From: Sphaerimonospora mesophila NBRC 14179 = JCM 3151
GTDB taxonomy: Bacteria > Actinomycetota > Actinomycetes > Streptosporangiales > Streptosporangiaceae
Direction of reading: 5' to 3'
Assembly (NCBI GenBank): GCA_001552515.1
Contig: BCRI01000036.1
Location: 1 to 56,134 of the forward strand
Length of the DNA stretch: 56,134 nt
Part shown: positions 33,431-42,568 of the stretch, in pieces
Layout: each line of letters opens with the position of its first letter
How positions within the stretch are numbered: position 1 is the first letter of the stretch
Translations under genes and position numbers: made by a program
Notes under the pieces: generated by a model
The model's input: the letters and a program-made list of their open reading frames with translations, nothing else
The model's database searches: none
What the model was told of the DNA's origin: nothing

Positions 33431-34126
33431 ATGACCATCGACACGAGCCTGCCGCCCGACACCGTCTCACGGCCGGGGAGGACCACGCCGATCCTCGGAG
33501 TGATCACGGTCGTCGTCGCCGTGGTCGCGCTGCTGCTGTTCCTCACCAGGTCACAGACCCCGGGCGACGCCTCCCCCGAGGCGGGCTTCGCCAGGGACAT
33601 GGGCGTGCATCACGCGCAGGCGGTCGAGATGTCGTTCATCGTGCGGGACAAGAGCACGGACGACCAGATGCGGACGCTCGCCTACGACATCATCACGACC
33701 CAGAGCACCCAGCGTGGAATTTTCATGGGCTGGATCCAGCAGTGGGGCCTCGACCAGTCGACGACCCTGCCGCCGATGCTGTGGATGGCCGGTCACGGCG
33801 GCCACGGCGGGACCGGCGCCACCGCCGCCCCCCGGCCCTGGGCGGAGATCATGGCGTCGATGGGCATGGCCACCGACGAGGAGATGAAACGACTGCGGGA
33901 GGCGCCGGCGGGCAAGGACGCCGAGGTCCTGTTCCTCCAGCTCATGATCCGTCACCACGAGGGCGGGGTGGACATGGCCGAGGCCCTGCTGAAGCTGTCC
34001 GACCGGGCCGAGGTACGCGGCATGGCCCAGCACATCGTCAACACCCAGTCGGCGGAGATCAAGCAGATGGAGGAGATGCTCACCACGCGTGGCGCCCGGC
34101 CCCTGCCCTCCATCCGCACCGAATGA
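33431..34126 (+). CDS. DUF305 family protein
   Basis: 231 residues. A short cytoplasmic part and one helix (about 20-41) precede a four-helix DUF305 domain with the paired motifs FARDMGVHHAQAVEMSFIV and LMIRHHEGGVDMAEALLKL, rich in His and Met and related in layout to ferritin-like metal-binding proteins. A Gly/His segment (MAGHGGHGG) lies between. The role is unknown; copper handling has been suggested for relatives. ATG 33431 follows TAGCCT by seven bases with no ribosome binding site, so it is probably leaderless. The stop TGA directly abuts the TCA stop of the convergent gene. Confidence 0.9.
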   Translation: MTIDTSLPPDTVSRPGRTTPILGVITVVVAVVALLLFLTRSQTPGDASPEAGFARDMGVHHAQAVEMSFIVRDKSTDDQMRTLAYDIITTQSTQRGIFMGWIQQWGLDQSTTLPPMLWMAGHGGHGGTGATAAPRPWAEIMASMGMATDEEMKRLREAPAGKDAEVLFLQLMIRHHEGGVDMAEALLKLSDRAEVRGMAQHIVNTQSAEIKQMEEMLTTRGARPLPSIRTE

Positions 34127-35200
34127 TCAGGCGCTGAGCTCCTCGGCGAGGGCGGCGACGAAGGCGTCCACGTCGGCCTCGGTGGTGTCGAACGCGCACA
34201 TCCACCGCACCTCCACCATCCCGTCGCCGATCTGCTCGTTCCAGTTGTAGAACCGGAACCGCTTGCGCAGCCGGTCGGCCACGTCGGCCGGCAGGATCGC
34301 GAAGACCCCGTTGGCCTCCACCGGGCGCGCCACCGTCACCCCGGGCAGGGGCCGTACGGCCTCGGCGAGCCGCCGGGCCATCGCATTGGCCTGCCGGGCG
34401 CTGCGCAGCCACAGATCACCCGCGAGCAGCGCCTCGAACTGCACCGAGACGAACCGCATCTTCGAGGCGAGCTGCATGCCGGTCTTGCGTACGTACGGCA
34501 GGCCTCGGGCGGCCGACGGGTTGAGCACGACCACGGCCTCGCCGAGCAGCAGCCCGATCTTGGTCCCGCCGAACGACACCACGTCCACCCCGGCGTCGGT
34601 GGTGAGCGCACGGAGCGGCAGGTCCAGCGCGGCGGCCGCGTTGGTGATCCGCGCGCCGTCGAGGTGGACGAGCAGCCCCAGCTCGTGGGCGTGATCGCAG
34701 ATGGCCCTGATCTCGTCGGGGGTGTAGAGCGTGCCGAGCTCGGTCGCGTTGGAGATCGACACCACGCGGGGCTGGGCCCGGTGCACGTCGCCGAAGCCCC
34801 ACGCCTGCCGGTCGACCAGCTCGGGTGTGAGCTTCCCGTCCGGTGTCGGCACCGGGAGCAGCTTCAGACCGCCGATCACCTCGGGGGCGCCGCCCTCGTC
34901 GGAGTTGATGTGGGCGCTCTCCGGGCAGATCACCGCCTCCCAGGGCGCGCACATCGAACGCAGCGAGACCACGTTGGCCGCGGTGCCGTTGAACACCGGG
35001 AACGCCTCGGCCTGCTCGCCGAAGTGCCGGCGGAAGACCTCCCGCAGCGCCTCGGTGTAGACGTCGTCGCCGTAGGAGACCTGGTGCCCGCCGTTGGCGA
35101 GCGCGATCGCCTCCATGATCTCCGGATGCACCCCGGCGTAGTTGTCGCTGGCGAACGCCTTGACCTTCGGGTCGTGCCTGCGGACGGCATCCGTCGTCAC
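34127..35200 (-). CDS. Threonine aldolase family protein
   Basis: 357 residues, PLP fold type I. It should split L-threonine or another beta-hydroxy amino acid to glycine and an aldehyde. Visible family features: SDNYAGVHPEIMEAI, FNGTAANVVSL, HINSDEGGAPEVIGG, HLDGARITNAAAAL and the PLP lysine in SFGGTKIGLLLGEAVVV. The GTG at 35200 overlaps the SDR stop by four bases (GTGA). In Streptomyces a threonine aldolase gene is often found with SDR and DUF6421 genes, as here, which suggests a conserved but undefined pathway. Confidence 0.9.
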   Translation of the reverse strand: MTTDAVRRHDPKVKAFASDNYAGVHPEIMEAIALANGGHQVSYGDDVYTEALREVFRRHFGEQAEAFPVFNGTAANVVSLRSMCAPWEAVICPESAHINSDEGGAPEVIGGLKLLPVPTPDGKLTPELVDRQAWGFGDVHRAQPRVVSISNATELGTLYTPDEIRAICDHAHELGLLVHLDGARITNAAAALDLPLRALTTDAGVDVVSFGGTKIGLLLGEAVVVLNPSAARGLPYVRKTGMQLASKMRFVSVQFEALLAGDLWLRSARQANAMARRLAEAVRPLPGVTVARPVEANGVFAILPADVADRLRKRFRFYNWNEQIGDGMVEVRWMCAFDTTEADVDAFVAALAEELSA

Positions 35201-35874
35201 GAGAGGTCTCCATCCTTCGCGCCGGGAGTGAGGTCGATCCGCCGGCCGTTGACGGCCTCGGGAGCCTCGTCCCACAGTCCGGCGACGGCCGCCGCGAGGT
35301 CCCGCACATCGGTGTGGTTCTTGAACGGTCTGTCCGGCGCGGCGGCGCGCATCCCATCATGCACCAGCGCGGTCACCACGAGGATCGCGGCGGCCGAGGC
35401 CGTACCGCGCAGCGCGTCGGCGAGCGCCAGCGTCCAGGCCTCGGCCGCCGCCTTGGCCGCGGCGTAGGCGGCGCCGCCCTGCGTCGGCCGCTGGGCCGCC
35501 CGCGCCGAGACGATGACGAACCGGCCGTCACCGGAGGCCCGCAGCAGCGGCTCGAACGCGAGCGACACGTTCTGCAGGGTGCGGATCAGCAGGTCGTGCA
35601 GCAGGTCCCAGTCGGCGAGCGAGGTCTCGGCGAAGGTCTTCGACCCACGCCAGCCGCCGACGAGGTGGACGACGCCGTCGACCCGCCCGTGCTCGGCCCT
35701 GATCCGCTCGGCCAGTTCCGCGACGGCCGCCGCGTCGAGCAGGTCCACGCTCAGGCATCCCTCGGCGCCGGACCGGTCGACCGCGATCACGGTGTCGCCG
35801 CGCTCGGCCAGCCGCCGTACGACGGCCTGCCCGGTGGGGCCGCCCGCTCCCGCGACCAGGATCACTCTGCTCAT
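35197..35874 (-). CDS. Short-chain dehydrogenase/reductase
   Basis: 225 residues. The NAD(P) motif is VILVAGAGGPTGQAVVRRLA and the catalytic tyrosine and lysine are in GGAAYAAAKAAAEAW; SVDLLD and VHLVGGWRG are typical cofactor and active-site segments. Substrate unknown. ATG 35874 is taken, with GTG 35877 an alternative that places GAAGGG at a better distance. It follows the DUF6421 gene by 54 nt and overlaps the threonine aldolase gene, so the three are probably one transcript. Confidence 0.87.
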   Translation of the reverse strand: MSRVILVAGAGGPTGQAVVRRLAERGDTVIAVDRSGAEGCLSVDLLDAAAVAELAERIRAEHGRVDGVVHLVGGWRGSKTFAETSLADWDLLHDLLIRTLQNVSLAFEPLLRASGDGRFVIVSARAAQRPTQGGAAYAAAKAAAEAWTLALADALRGTASAAAILVVTALVHDGMRAAAPDRPFKNHTDVRDLAAAVAGLWDEAPEAVNGRRIDLTPGAKDGDLS

Positions 35875-35928
35875 CACGCCCATCCCTTCCGAGCGAGCCC
35901 TATCCGACAGTCTCGGCACCCTTGGGCC

Positions 35929-38040
35929 TCAGGCCCGGATGCCCCTCGTGGACTCGACCACCTCGGTGAGCTTACGGCGCAGCGCCTCGTAGAACATGCT
36001 CAGGGGGAACTCGTCGGACAGCACGGCGTCCACCATGGCCTTCTGCTCGGCCGGCAGCGCGTGCACACCTCGCTGCCACACCGACGCCGGGTGCGGCTCG
36101 ACGTACGTCGCGACGAGCTGGTGAGCGGCGAGCCAGTGCGCCGCCTTGGACCGGTCGATGCCGTCGCGGTAGAGCTTCTCCACCTCGCCGCGCAGGTCGG
36201 CGATGCCGTCGGCGACGCGGGCCCACTCGATCGTGAGCCGGTTGTCGGTCCACCGCACGATGTCGTTGCGGTGCAGGTAGGCGAACAGGAGCTGGCCGCC
36301 GAGGCCGTCGTAGTTGCGCACCCGCTCGCCGGTGATCGGGAAGCGGAACAGCCGGTCGAACAGGATCGCGTACTGCACGTACCGCGCGTGCGGCACGCCC
36401 GCCGCCTCCAGCTTCACCGCCTCGCCGAACGCGGTCAGGTCGCAGCGCAGCTCCTCCAGCGCGTACAGCCAGTACGGCATCCGCTGCTTGATCATGAACG
36501 GGTCGAACGGCAGGTCGCCGTGGCTGTGGGTCCGGTCGTGCACCAGGTCCCACAGGACGAAGGTGTCCTGGGCGAGATCCTGCGAGGCGAGCAGCCGGGC
36601 GGCGTCGGGCGGCAGCGCCAGCTTGAGCGTGGCGGCAGCGGCCTCGCTGACCCTGCGGAACCTCGCGGCCTCCCGGTCGCAGAAGATGGCGCCCCAGGTG
36701 AAGTGCGACGGTGCCTGCCGTACCGCGACGGTCTCGGGGAACAGCACGGCGGAGTTCGTGTCGTAGCCCGCGGTGAAGTCCTCGAACACGATCGGCACGA
36801 ACATCGGGTTGTCGTAGCCGCCGCGCTCGAGCTCGGCCAGCCAGTCGGGCCAGACCACCCGGATCCAGACGGCCTCGACGTTGCGGTCGCGGTTGCCGTT
36901 CTGGGTGTACATCGGGAAGACGACCAGGTGCTCCAGCCCGTCCACCCGCTGGGTGTCGGGGTGGAAGGCGTTCAGCGAGTCGAGGAAGTCCGGCACGCCC
37001 AGCCCGTCCGACACCCACCTGCGGAAGTCGGCCACCACCGCGTCGAGGTAGTCGCCGTCGTGCGGGAAGGCCGGGGCGAGCGTGGTCACGTGATCGCAGA
37101 TCTGGGCGACCAGCTCGGCCGCGCGGTCCCGGTCGCCGCTGATCGAGCCGTCCTTCGCCTGCAGCGGGCGCAGCTCCTCGACCACCGCCTTGAGCCGGGC
37201 GAACTCGGCGGCCACCGCCGCCTTCCTGGTCTCCTCCGGCCGGTGCCGCGCCGTACGGGAGCGGCCGTCCTCGGGCGCGCGTGCGGCCCAGGTGACGAGG
37301 TTGGCCCACAGCTGGGCGTGGTCGAAGTCGTCGATCGAGTCGTCACCGAACAGGTCGGAGTCGGCCAGCACCACGACGCGGCCGCGGCCGTGCCGTACGG
37401 CCGCCGCCAGCGGGCGACCCGCGGGGGCGGCGGTCGGCGAGGTCTCGAACAGGACGGCCGCGCCGTCCGGGACGGCGGCGAGCGTGCCCGCGCGGTAGAA
37501 GCAGGCCCGGCGCGCCTGCGCCAGCAGGTCCTGCCCGTCGGCCTGCGCGTCCCCCGGGTCGTACGGCGGCGTGCCGAGGACCCAGGTGGCGACGTTGTTG
37601 TGGCGGTTCACCGGGTCCTGGACGGTCGTGTGCTCGACGACGACGCCGAACCGGCCGAGCAGGTCGGCGAGGTTGCTGCCGTACTTGTCCTGCTCGCATT
37701 CGGCGAGCACGACCAGCCCGCCCCCGCCGGCCACGTGAGCCTCGATCGCGTCGATCTCCTCGGCGGTGAAGCGCGGGCTTCCGGCCCCCGTGGTGCGCTC
37801 CCAGCGCTCGCCGGAGGGATGCGCGATCACGAAGACGTCGCACGCGTCCAGCAGGCCGGGTGTGACCGGACCCTCGACGTGGGGACGGACGGTATGGCCG
37901 AGGCGGCGCAGGACCTCGGCGGCCTTCACGTAGCCGCTGTCGTCGGGGTGCGCCGGATTGATGAGCTCCGCGATCTCACGCCGGATCGTCCATGCCTCGC
38001 TGTGCGCCTCGTCGAACAGGACCGAAGGGAAGGCCGTCAT
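35929..38040 (-). CDS. DUF6421 family protein
   Basis: 703 residues, soluble, no signal peptide. The first about 270 residues look like a DUF4350/glutamine-amidotransferase-like alpha-beta domain (VFVIAHPSGERWER; GGGGLVVLAECEQDKYGSN; VVVLADSDLFGDD). The rest is the DUF6421 part, with PMYTQNGNRDRNVEAVWIRV and a His-rich motif LVHDRTHSHGDLPFDPFMI that resembles a metal site. Biochemical role unknown. ATG 38040 has GGGAG seven bases upstream. The region before it is unusually AT-rich (AAAATATACACATAAACA at 38083-38100) and probably contains the operon promoter. Confidence 0.85.
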   Translation of the reverse strand: MTAFPSVLFDEAHSEAWTIRREIAELINPAHPDDSGYVKAAEVLRRLGHTVRPHVEGPVTPGLLDACDVFVIAHPSGERWERTTGAGSPRFTAEEIDAIEAHVAGGGGLVVLAECEQDKYGSNLADLLGRFGVVVEHTTVQDPVNRHNNVATWVLGTPPYDPGDAQADGQDLLAQARRACFYRAGTLAAVPDGAAVLFETSPTAAPAGRPLAAAVRHGRGRVVVLADSDLFGDDSIDDFDHAQLWANLVTWAARAPEDGRSRTARHRPEETRKAAVAAEFARLKAVVEELRPLQAKDGSISGDRDRAAELVAQICDHVTTLAPAFPHDGDYLDAVVADFRRWVSDGLGVPDFLDSLNAFHPDTQRVDGLEHLVVFPMYTQNGNRDRNVEAVWIRVVWPDWLAELERGGYDNPMFVPIVFEDFTAGYDTNSAVLFPETVAVRQAPSHFTWGAIFCDREAARFRRVSEAAAATLKLALPPDAARLLASQDLAQDTFVLWDLVHDRTHSHGDLPFDPFMIKQRMPYWLYALEELRCDLTAFGEAVKLEAAGVPHARYVQYAILFDRLFRFPITGERVRNYDGLGGQLLFAYLHRNDIVRWTDNRLTIEWARVADGIADLRGEVEKLYRDGIDRSKAAHWLAAHQLVATYVEPHPASVWQRGVHALPAEQKAMVDAVLSDEFPLSMFYEALRRKLTEVVESTRGIRA

Positions 38041-38217
38041 AAAAAATCTCCCGTTTCGTGAGCTGTCTTCAGAAAAATATACACATAAACACCGGCCGGG
38101 CGATAAGTCACCCAAGAGGGTGAGATCGGATCAGCCGTACGGCGGATGTGCGGTGCCCGGGCCGTCGCCTACCGTCCCGCGGTCAGCGCTCAGCGGACGA
38201 CCGGAAAAGGAATGATC

Positions 38218-38928
38218 ATGTTCAAGCTGTCCGACGCCATCGACTTCCGGCGGTCGGTCATCGGAGCAACGCTCATCGTCTCGCCTCTCTTCCAGTTCAT
38301 CGCGACCCTGGTCGATCCGGGAACGTGGGGCGACGACCGCGAGGCCGTGAGCTACGGTGACAACCCGGCGATGGCGCAACTGCAGTCCGTCCTGTACCAC
38401 TGGAGCTGGGTGCTCCTGCCACTGGCCGTGATCGGCCTGATGCACCTGACCCGCCGCCGGGGCGTCGTGCTGGGCCACATCGGAGGCGTGTTCGCCGCGC
38501 TGGGTTTCATCAACGCGTCGGCGCTGCTTATGGGCGACCCGGTCGAGTGGTGGCTCGGCCTGAACCACCCGCCGGACCAGGCGGAGAAGCTGTTCAACGA
38601 GATGTTCGACCTACCCGGGGTGGTCTTCGGCTTCCAGCTTCCGTGGCTGTTCCTCGGGCCGATCGGCATGATCCTGGTGGTGATCGCCCTGACCCGCGCC
38701 GGCTTCGTCCACTGGTGGGTTCCGGTGGTGGGATCGGCCGTCTGGATCCTGCCGAACGTCACGGGCTACGGCCCGCTCAGCCTGGTCTGGGGCGGCGGGA
38801 ACCTCCTGGTGCTCGGCTACCTCGGGCTGCGGGTGCTGCGGATGGGCAACGCCGAGTGGGCCGCGCACTATCCGTCCGCCGAGCCGGGGGTGACCACGCC
38901 CGACTCGTACGCGAACACGACCGCCTGA
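38218..38928 (+). CDS. Integral membrane protein of unknown function
   Basis: 236 residues with about six hydrophobic segments, e.g. ATLIVSPLFQFIATLV, WVLLPLAVIGLMHL, GGVFAALGFINASALLM, WLFLGPIGMILVVIALT and WWVPVVGSAVWILPNVTG. I do not recognise a named family. AAAAGGA lies six bases before ATG 38218; an in-frame ATG at 38212 sits too close to it. The last 61 nt overlap the 3' end of the convergent response regulator gene. Confidence 0.8.
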   Translation: MFKLSDAIDFRRSVIGATLIVSPLFQFIATLVDPGTWGDDREAVSYGDNPAMAQLQSVLYHWSWVLLPLAVIGLMHLTRRRGVVLGHIGGVFAALGFINASALLMGDPVEWWLGLNHPPDQAEKLFNEMFDLPGVVFGFQLPWLFLGPIGMILVVIALTRAGFVHWWVPVVGSAVWILPNVTGYGPLSLVWGGGNLLVLGYLGLRVLRMGNAEWAAHYPSAEPGVTTPDSYANTTA

Positions 38929-39527
38929 GCCCGGTCGCGCAGGTTCAGCTTCATGAGCACCCGGGCGACGTGCGTCTTCACCGTGGCCTCGCCGACGAAG
39001 AGCTCCCTGGCGATCTCGGCGTTGGTGAGGCCACGGGCGAGCAACCGCAGCACCTCCAGCTCACGTGGGGTGAGCTCGGACAGCTGCGGCGGGCGCACCG
39101 GCTCACGCCGCCCGGCGAAGGAGGAGATCACCCGGGTGGTGACGGCCGGGTCGAGCAGCCCGTCGCCGGCCGCGACGACCTTGATGGCGGCCACGAGCTG
39201 CTCGGGGGGCGACACCTTCAGCAGGAAGCCGCTCGTCCCCGCGCGCAGCGCGGCGTACAGGTTCTCGTCGGTGTCGAACGTGGTCAGCATGATGATCTTC
39301 GGAGGGTGCGGCGAGTCGAGGAGCCGCTTGGCCGCGGCGAGCCCGTCCATCCGGGGCATCGAGATGTCCATGAGCACGACGTCCGGCCGGACCCGCCGCG
39401 CCACGGCCACCGCCTCGACTCCGTCGCCGGCCTCGCCGACGACCTCCATGCCGGGCTCGCTCTCGATCACCATGCGCAAACCCGCCCGGACCATCACCTG
39501 GTCGTCCGCCAGCACGATGCGGATCAT
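38868..39527 (-). CDS. NarL/LuxR-type response regulator
   Basis: 219 residues. Receiver domain with VLADDQ, phospho-Asp54 in VVLMDISMPRMDG, Thr and Lys in LTTFD and FLLKVSPPEQL. The C-terminal helix-turn-helix LTPRELEVLRLLARGLTNAE (20 residues) continues with a normal recognition helix, VKTHVARVLMKL. ATG 39527 shares one base with the stop of the kinase gene (TGATG), so the two are coupled. It is a useful intact reference for the degraded domain of the fusion at 4854-6374. Target genes are unknown. Confidence 0.94.
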   Translation of the reverse strand: MIRIVLADDQVMVRAGLRMVIESEPGMEVVGEAGDGVEAVAVARRVRPDVVLMDISMPRMDGLAAAKRLLDSPHPPKIIMLTTFDTDENLYAALRAGTSGFLLKVSPPEQLVAAIKVVAAGDGLLDPAVTTRVISSFAGRREPVRPPQLSELTPRELEVLRLLARGLTNAEIARELFVGEATVKTHVARVLMKLNLRDRAQAVVFAYESGVVTPGSADG

Positions 39528-40702
39528 CACTTCGTCGCCTCGCTCGTCGGCGCCCAATTGGAGAGGGGCAGCGTCGCCCGCACGCGGAAGCCGCCCTCGG
39601 GCAGCGGCCCCACGTCGAGTGAGCCGCCGAACAGCTCGGCCCGCTCCCGCATGCCGATGAGCCCGTTGCCCGTGGACGGCGCCGGTCCCCCGCCCCGCCC
39701 GTCGTCGACGATCTCCAGTTCCAGCGAGTCATGCTGGTAGGCGATCCTGATCCGGACCTCGGCCTCCCCCGCGTACTTCACCGCGTTCGTCAGGGCCTCC
39801 TGCACGATCCGGTAGGCCGACAGGTCGAGGCCGGGCGCGAGCCGTACGGCTTCGCCCTCGACCTCCAGGTGCACCCGCAGGCCCGACGACGCGACCGTGG
39901 CGACGAGGTTGGGCACCATGTCGAGGCCGGGCTGGGGCAGCGCCTCGTCCTGGGGCATCCGCAGCGCGCCGAGCATGATCCGCAGCTCTTCGACGGCATC
40001 GCGGCCCGCCTGCTCGATCCCGGCGAGGATCTGGGCATCCGGCTCGGCGTACGAGCCGTTCGCCCGGCCGAGCCCCCGCCGCAGCGCGCCGGCCTGCATG
40101 ACCATCATGCTCACGCTGTGCGCGACGACGTCGTGCAGCTCCCTGGCGATGCGGTTGCGCTCGGCGGCCACCGCCTCGGCGGCCCGGCGCTCCCGCTCCA
40201 TCTCCAACTGGGCCGCCCGCTCGGCCATCCGGCGCGCGCGGACCAGGTAGCCGCGCAGCGCCAGGCCCGTGGCGTAGGCGGAACCGAACATCACCGTGAG
40301 GAAGATGACCTCCTCCAGCGGCAGGATCCGGTGGTCGACGGCACCGGAGTCGAAGACGAGGATGCCGGCCATGGCCCAGGCGAAGCCGGGCCGGAACGGC
40401 AGGTGGGCGCCGACGGTGTGGAAGACGATGAGTAGCGCGGCGAGCTGCCAGACCGGGCACTGTTCGTTGCCCTGCCGGTGCCAGGCGTACTGCGCGAGGA
40501 TCATCAGGATGAACACCGCGACCGGTGCCCGGCGGCGATACCAGACCAGGACGCCGGTGACCACGGCCTGCCCCACCCACCACAGCTGCGGATTCTGGCT
40601 GGCACCGTAGGCGGTCGCCACGGTGAACGCCTCCAGGGTGCCGATGGCCATGATGGCGAGGCCGGTCAGCAGGTCGGCCCGCGGGAGACGGGAAGGGAGC
40701 AT
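39527..40702 (-). CDS. DesK/NarL-type sensor histidine kinase
   Basis: 391 residues. Several hydrophobic helices in the first about 150 residues (LLTGLAIMAIGTLEAFTVAT; VAVFILMILAQYAW), a coiled linker rich in Arg and Glu, the HisKA_3 helix with His190 in RIARELHDVVAHSVSMMV, and a C-terminal HATPase with YRIVQEALTNAVKYA, DDGRGGG and GNGLIGMRERAELFGG. It phosphorylates the response regulator encoded directly downstream. ATG 40702 lies seven bases after TACTGT, suggesting a leaderless start; the longer frame to 40786 is not supported. Confidence 0.92.
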   Translation of the reverse strand: MLPSRLPRADLLTGLAIMAIGTLEAFTVATAYGASQNPQLWWVGQAVVTGVLVWYRRRAPVAVFILMILAQYAWHRQGNEQCPVWQLAALLIVFHTVGAHLPFRPGFAWAMAGILVFDSGAVDHRILPLEEVIFLTVMFGSAYATGLALRGYLVRARRMAERAAQLEMERERRAAEAVAAERNRIARELHDVVAHSVSMMVMQAGALRRGLGRANGSYAEPDAQILAGIEQAGRDAVEELRIMLGALRMPQDEALPQPGLDMVPNLVATVASSGLRVHLEVEGEAVRLAPGLDLSAYRIVQEALTNAVKYAGEAEVRIRIAYQHDSLELEIVDDGRGGGPAPSTGNGLIGMRERAELFGGSLDVGPLPEGGFRVRATLPLSNWAPTSEATK

Positions 40703-40885
40703 GGTCAGAACAGTAATCGCTCTCCGGGCGGCAGCGGAGACCGATTTATCCGCCTGCAAGCGATCGGCAAGCGACGCATAGATCAATGGGCTGTATCAAC
40801 TGGATGTCGGCACGGTTCTAAGGCTTGTCCGGCACTGTCCGCGTTGAGACCCTTGGACTGTTCACATCAGGCATAGGAGGCCGGG

Positions 40886-42568
40886 ATGCCCCGCCTGCAC
40901 TCACTTTTCGCGGGGCCGGCGGCCCATGCCGCCATCGCGGCGCCCCTGCTGGCGGTGTCTCTTGTGGTGATGGCGCAGGTCGCGCAGGCGGCGCCGCTGC
41001 CGATGCATCCCCATCCGAGCGGGTCCACCGACCGAGTCACGCCCGGCGCCGTGCGGGTGGAGTCGTCCTCACACGTGTCGATCACGCTGCTGGACGACCG
41101 GAGCATCATCAAGCAGGTCGTCAGGGAGTACGACAGCGAGCTGGCGAAGGGCAGCGGGTTCACCGTCACCCCCGACGGCGTCGTGGTCACCGCCACCCAG
41201 GTGGTGCAGACCGACCGCGACCCCAGGGTCTACGCGGCCAACCGGGTGTTCGCCGAATACTTCAAGGTGAAGATCCCGGCGGACTTCAAACGGCACACGC
41301 TCGACGACCCCGACCTCAACCGGCGGCTCCAGGCCTGCTATCCGCCGCAGAAGACCGACTCGACCTGCATCGCCCAGGTCACCGTCAACGTGACGGTCTT
41401 TCCGTACCTCGATCCTCCCGCGCCCGGCGGGCTGCCCGCGCAGATCCTGACGACGGGCGCCGCCCCGGCCGCCCCGGCCGTGCTGAAGGTCGCCAAGGGC
41501 GGCGAGAAGGGGACCCTGCCCACCGTGCCGCTCGGGACCGCCCTCGGCGGCGCCGTCGAGTCGATCGACGTGATGACGCTCACCGGCAGGCCGTCGGCGA
41601 AGCTGCCGCCCAAGCTGGACACGGCGCATCTGGATCCCCCGGGCAGCCGGACCATCACCGAGAAGGAGCAGGACAAGATCACGGCGCTGCTGAAGAACGG
41701 GGCGCCGGGCGCCGCGCTCATCGACGACGCCAAGAGCGAGGTCATCGGGCTGCTGTCCGGCGGCGGCGGCCTCCCGACGACCATCACCCCCGTCGAGGAG
41801 ATCCGTACCGCGCTGGTGGCGGCCGGGGTGACCCCGCGTCGCGGGCCGGTCGACAACGTCTACGAGACCGCCCTCGCCTCCTATCACAACAAGCAGTTCG
41901 CCAACGCGATCCCGGTGCTGCGGCAGGTGCTGAACCTGCGCCCCGACCACGCGGTCGCGATCGACCATCTGAAGGAGGCCAGGGCGAAGGCGGGCGCGAC
42001 GGAGGACGGGGCCGGTGGTACGGCCGGGCCCTCCGCAGCGCCGGTCGAGACGGCGTCCGGCGTCTCCCCGCTGGTCCTGGTCGCCGGCGGCTTCGCGGTC
42101 CTGGTGGTGCTGGTCGCGGCGGCCACGGCGCTGTCGCGACGCCGGCGAACCGTGGCGGCGGCCGCCGGGGCTCCGGGGATCTCCTCGATCGACACGCCCG
42201 TGCAGACGCCGGAGCCGTGGCCGGCGCACGCGGTCACACAGGTCATCGGCGCGCCGCCCCACCACCCGGCCGGGGTCGGCGGGAGCGGCGGCGACCCCTC
42301 GCCGCCCGGTGGGACCTCCCAGCCCTCTCATCCCTCCTGGCCGTCGGCGCCCTCGGCGCCTTCCGTGCCCTCAGTGCCATCCACGTCTTCCGTGCCTTCC
42401 GTGCCTTCTGTGCCTTCTGCGCCGTCCGTCCCGTCGTCGCCGTCCGTGTCCTCCGGGCCGCCGCACGGGCAGCCGCAGATGAACTTCTGCACCCAGTGCG
42501 GCATGCGGCTGGGCCAGGGACACCGGTTCTGCGGCTTCTGCGGCAATCCTGTGGACTCAGTGACATGA
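40886..42568 (+). CDS. Membrane pseudoprotease with TPR and cytosolic zinc ribbon
   Basis: 560 residues. A signal peptide (about 1-36) precedes an extracytoplasmic trypsin-fold domain. It keeps SGFTVTPDGVVVTATQVV, where HtrA-like proteases have NAHVV: the catalytic His is Gln105. The nucleophile loop reads NGAPGAALID with Pro274 where GNSGGPLVD would hold Ser, so it should be inactive. A TPR-like pair of helices (322-370), one membrane helix (394-415), a Ser/Pro/Val repeat tail (PSVPSVPS) and a four-Cys zinc ribbon (Cys535, 538, 549, 552) follow. AGGAGG lies five bases before the ATG. The stop overlaps the kinase start by four bases (ATGA). Confidence 0.83.
   Translation: MPRLHSLFAGPAAHAAIAAPLLAVSLVVMAQVAQAAPLPMHPHPSGSTDRVTPGAVRVESSSHVSITLLDDRSIIKQVVREYDSELAKGSGFTVTPDGVVVTATQVVQTDRDPRVYAANRVFAEYFKVKIPADFKRHTLDDPDLNRRLQACYPPQKTDSTCIAQVTVNVTVFPYLDPPAPGGLPAQILTTGAAPAAPAVLKVAKGGEKGTLPTVPLGTALGGAVESIDVMTLTGRPSAKLPPKLDTAHLDPPGSRTITEKEQDKITALLKNGAPGAALIDDAKSEVIGLLSGGGGLPTTITPVEEIRTALVAAGVTPRRGPVDNVYETALASYHNKQFANAIPVLRQVLNLRPDHAVAIDHLKEARAKAGATEDGAGGTAGPSAAPVETASGVSPLVLVAGGFAVLVVLVAAATALSRRRRTVAAAAGAPGISSIDTPVQTPEPWPAHAVTQVIGAPPHHPAGVGGSGGDPSPPGGTSQPSHPSWPSAPSAPSVPSVPSTSSVPSVPSVPSAPSVPSSPSVSSGPPHGQPQMNFCTQCGMRLGQGHRFCGFCGNPVDSVT

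Noticed and set aside
40886-42568. Active HtrA-like protease
   Set aside because: The His and Ser positions of the triad read Gln105 and Pro274.
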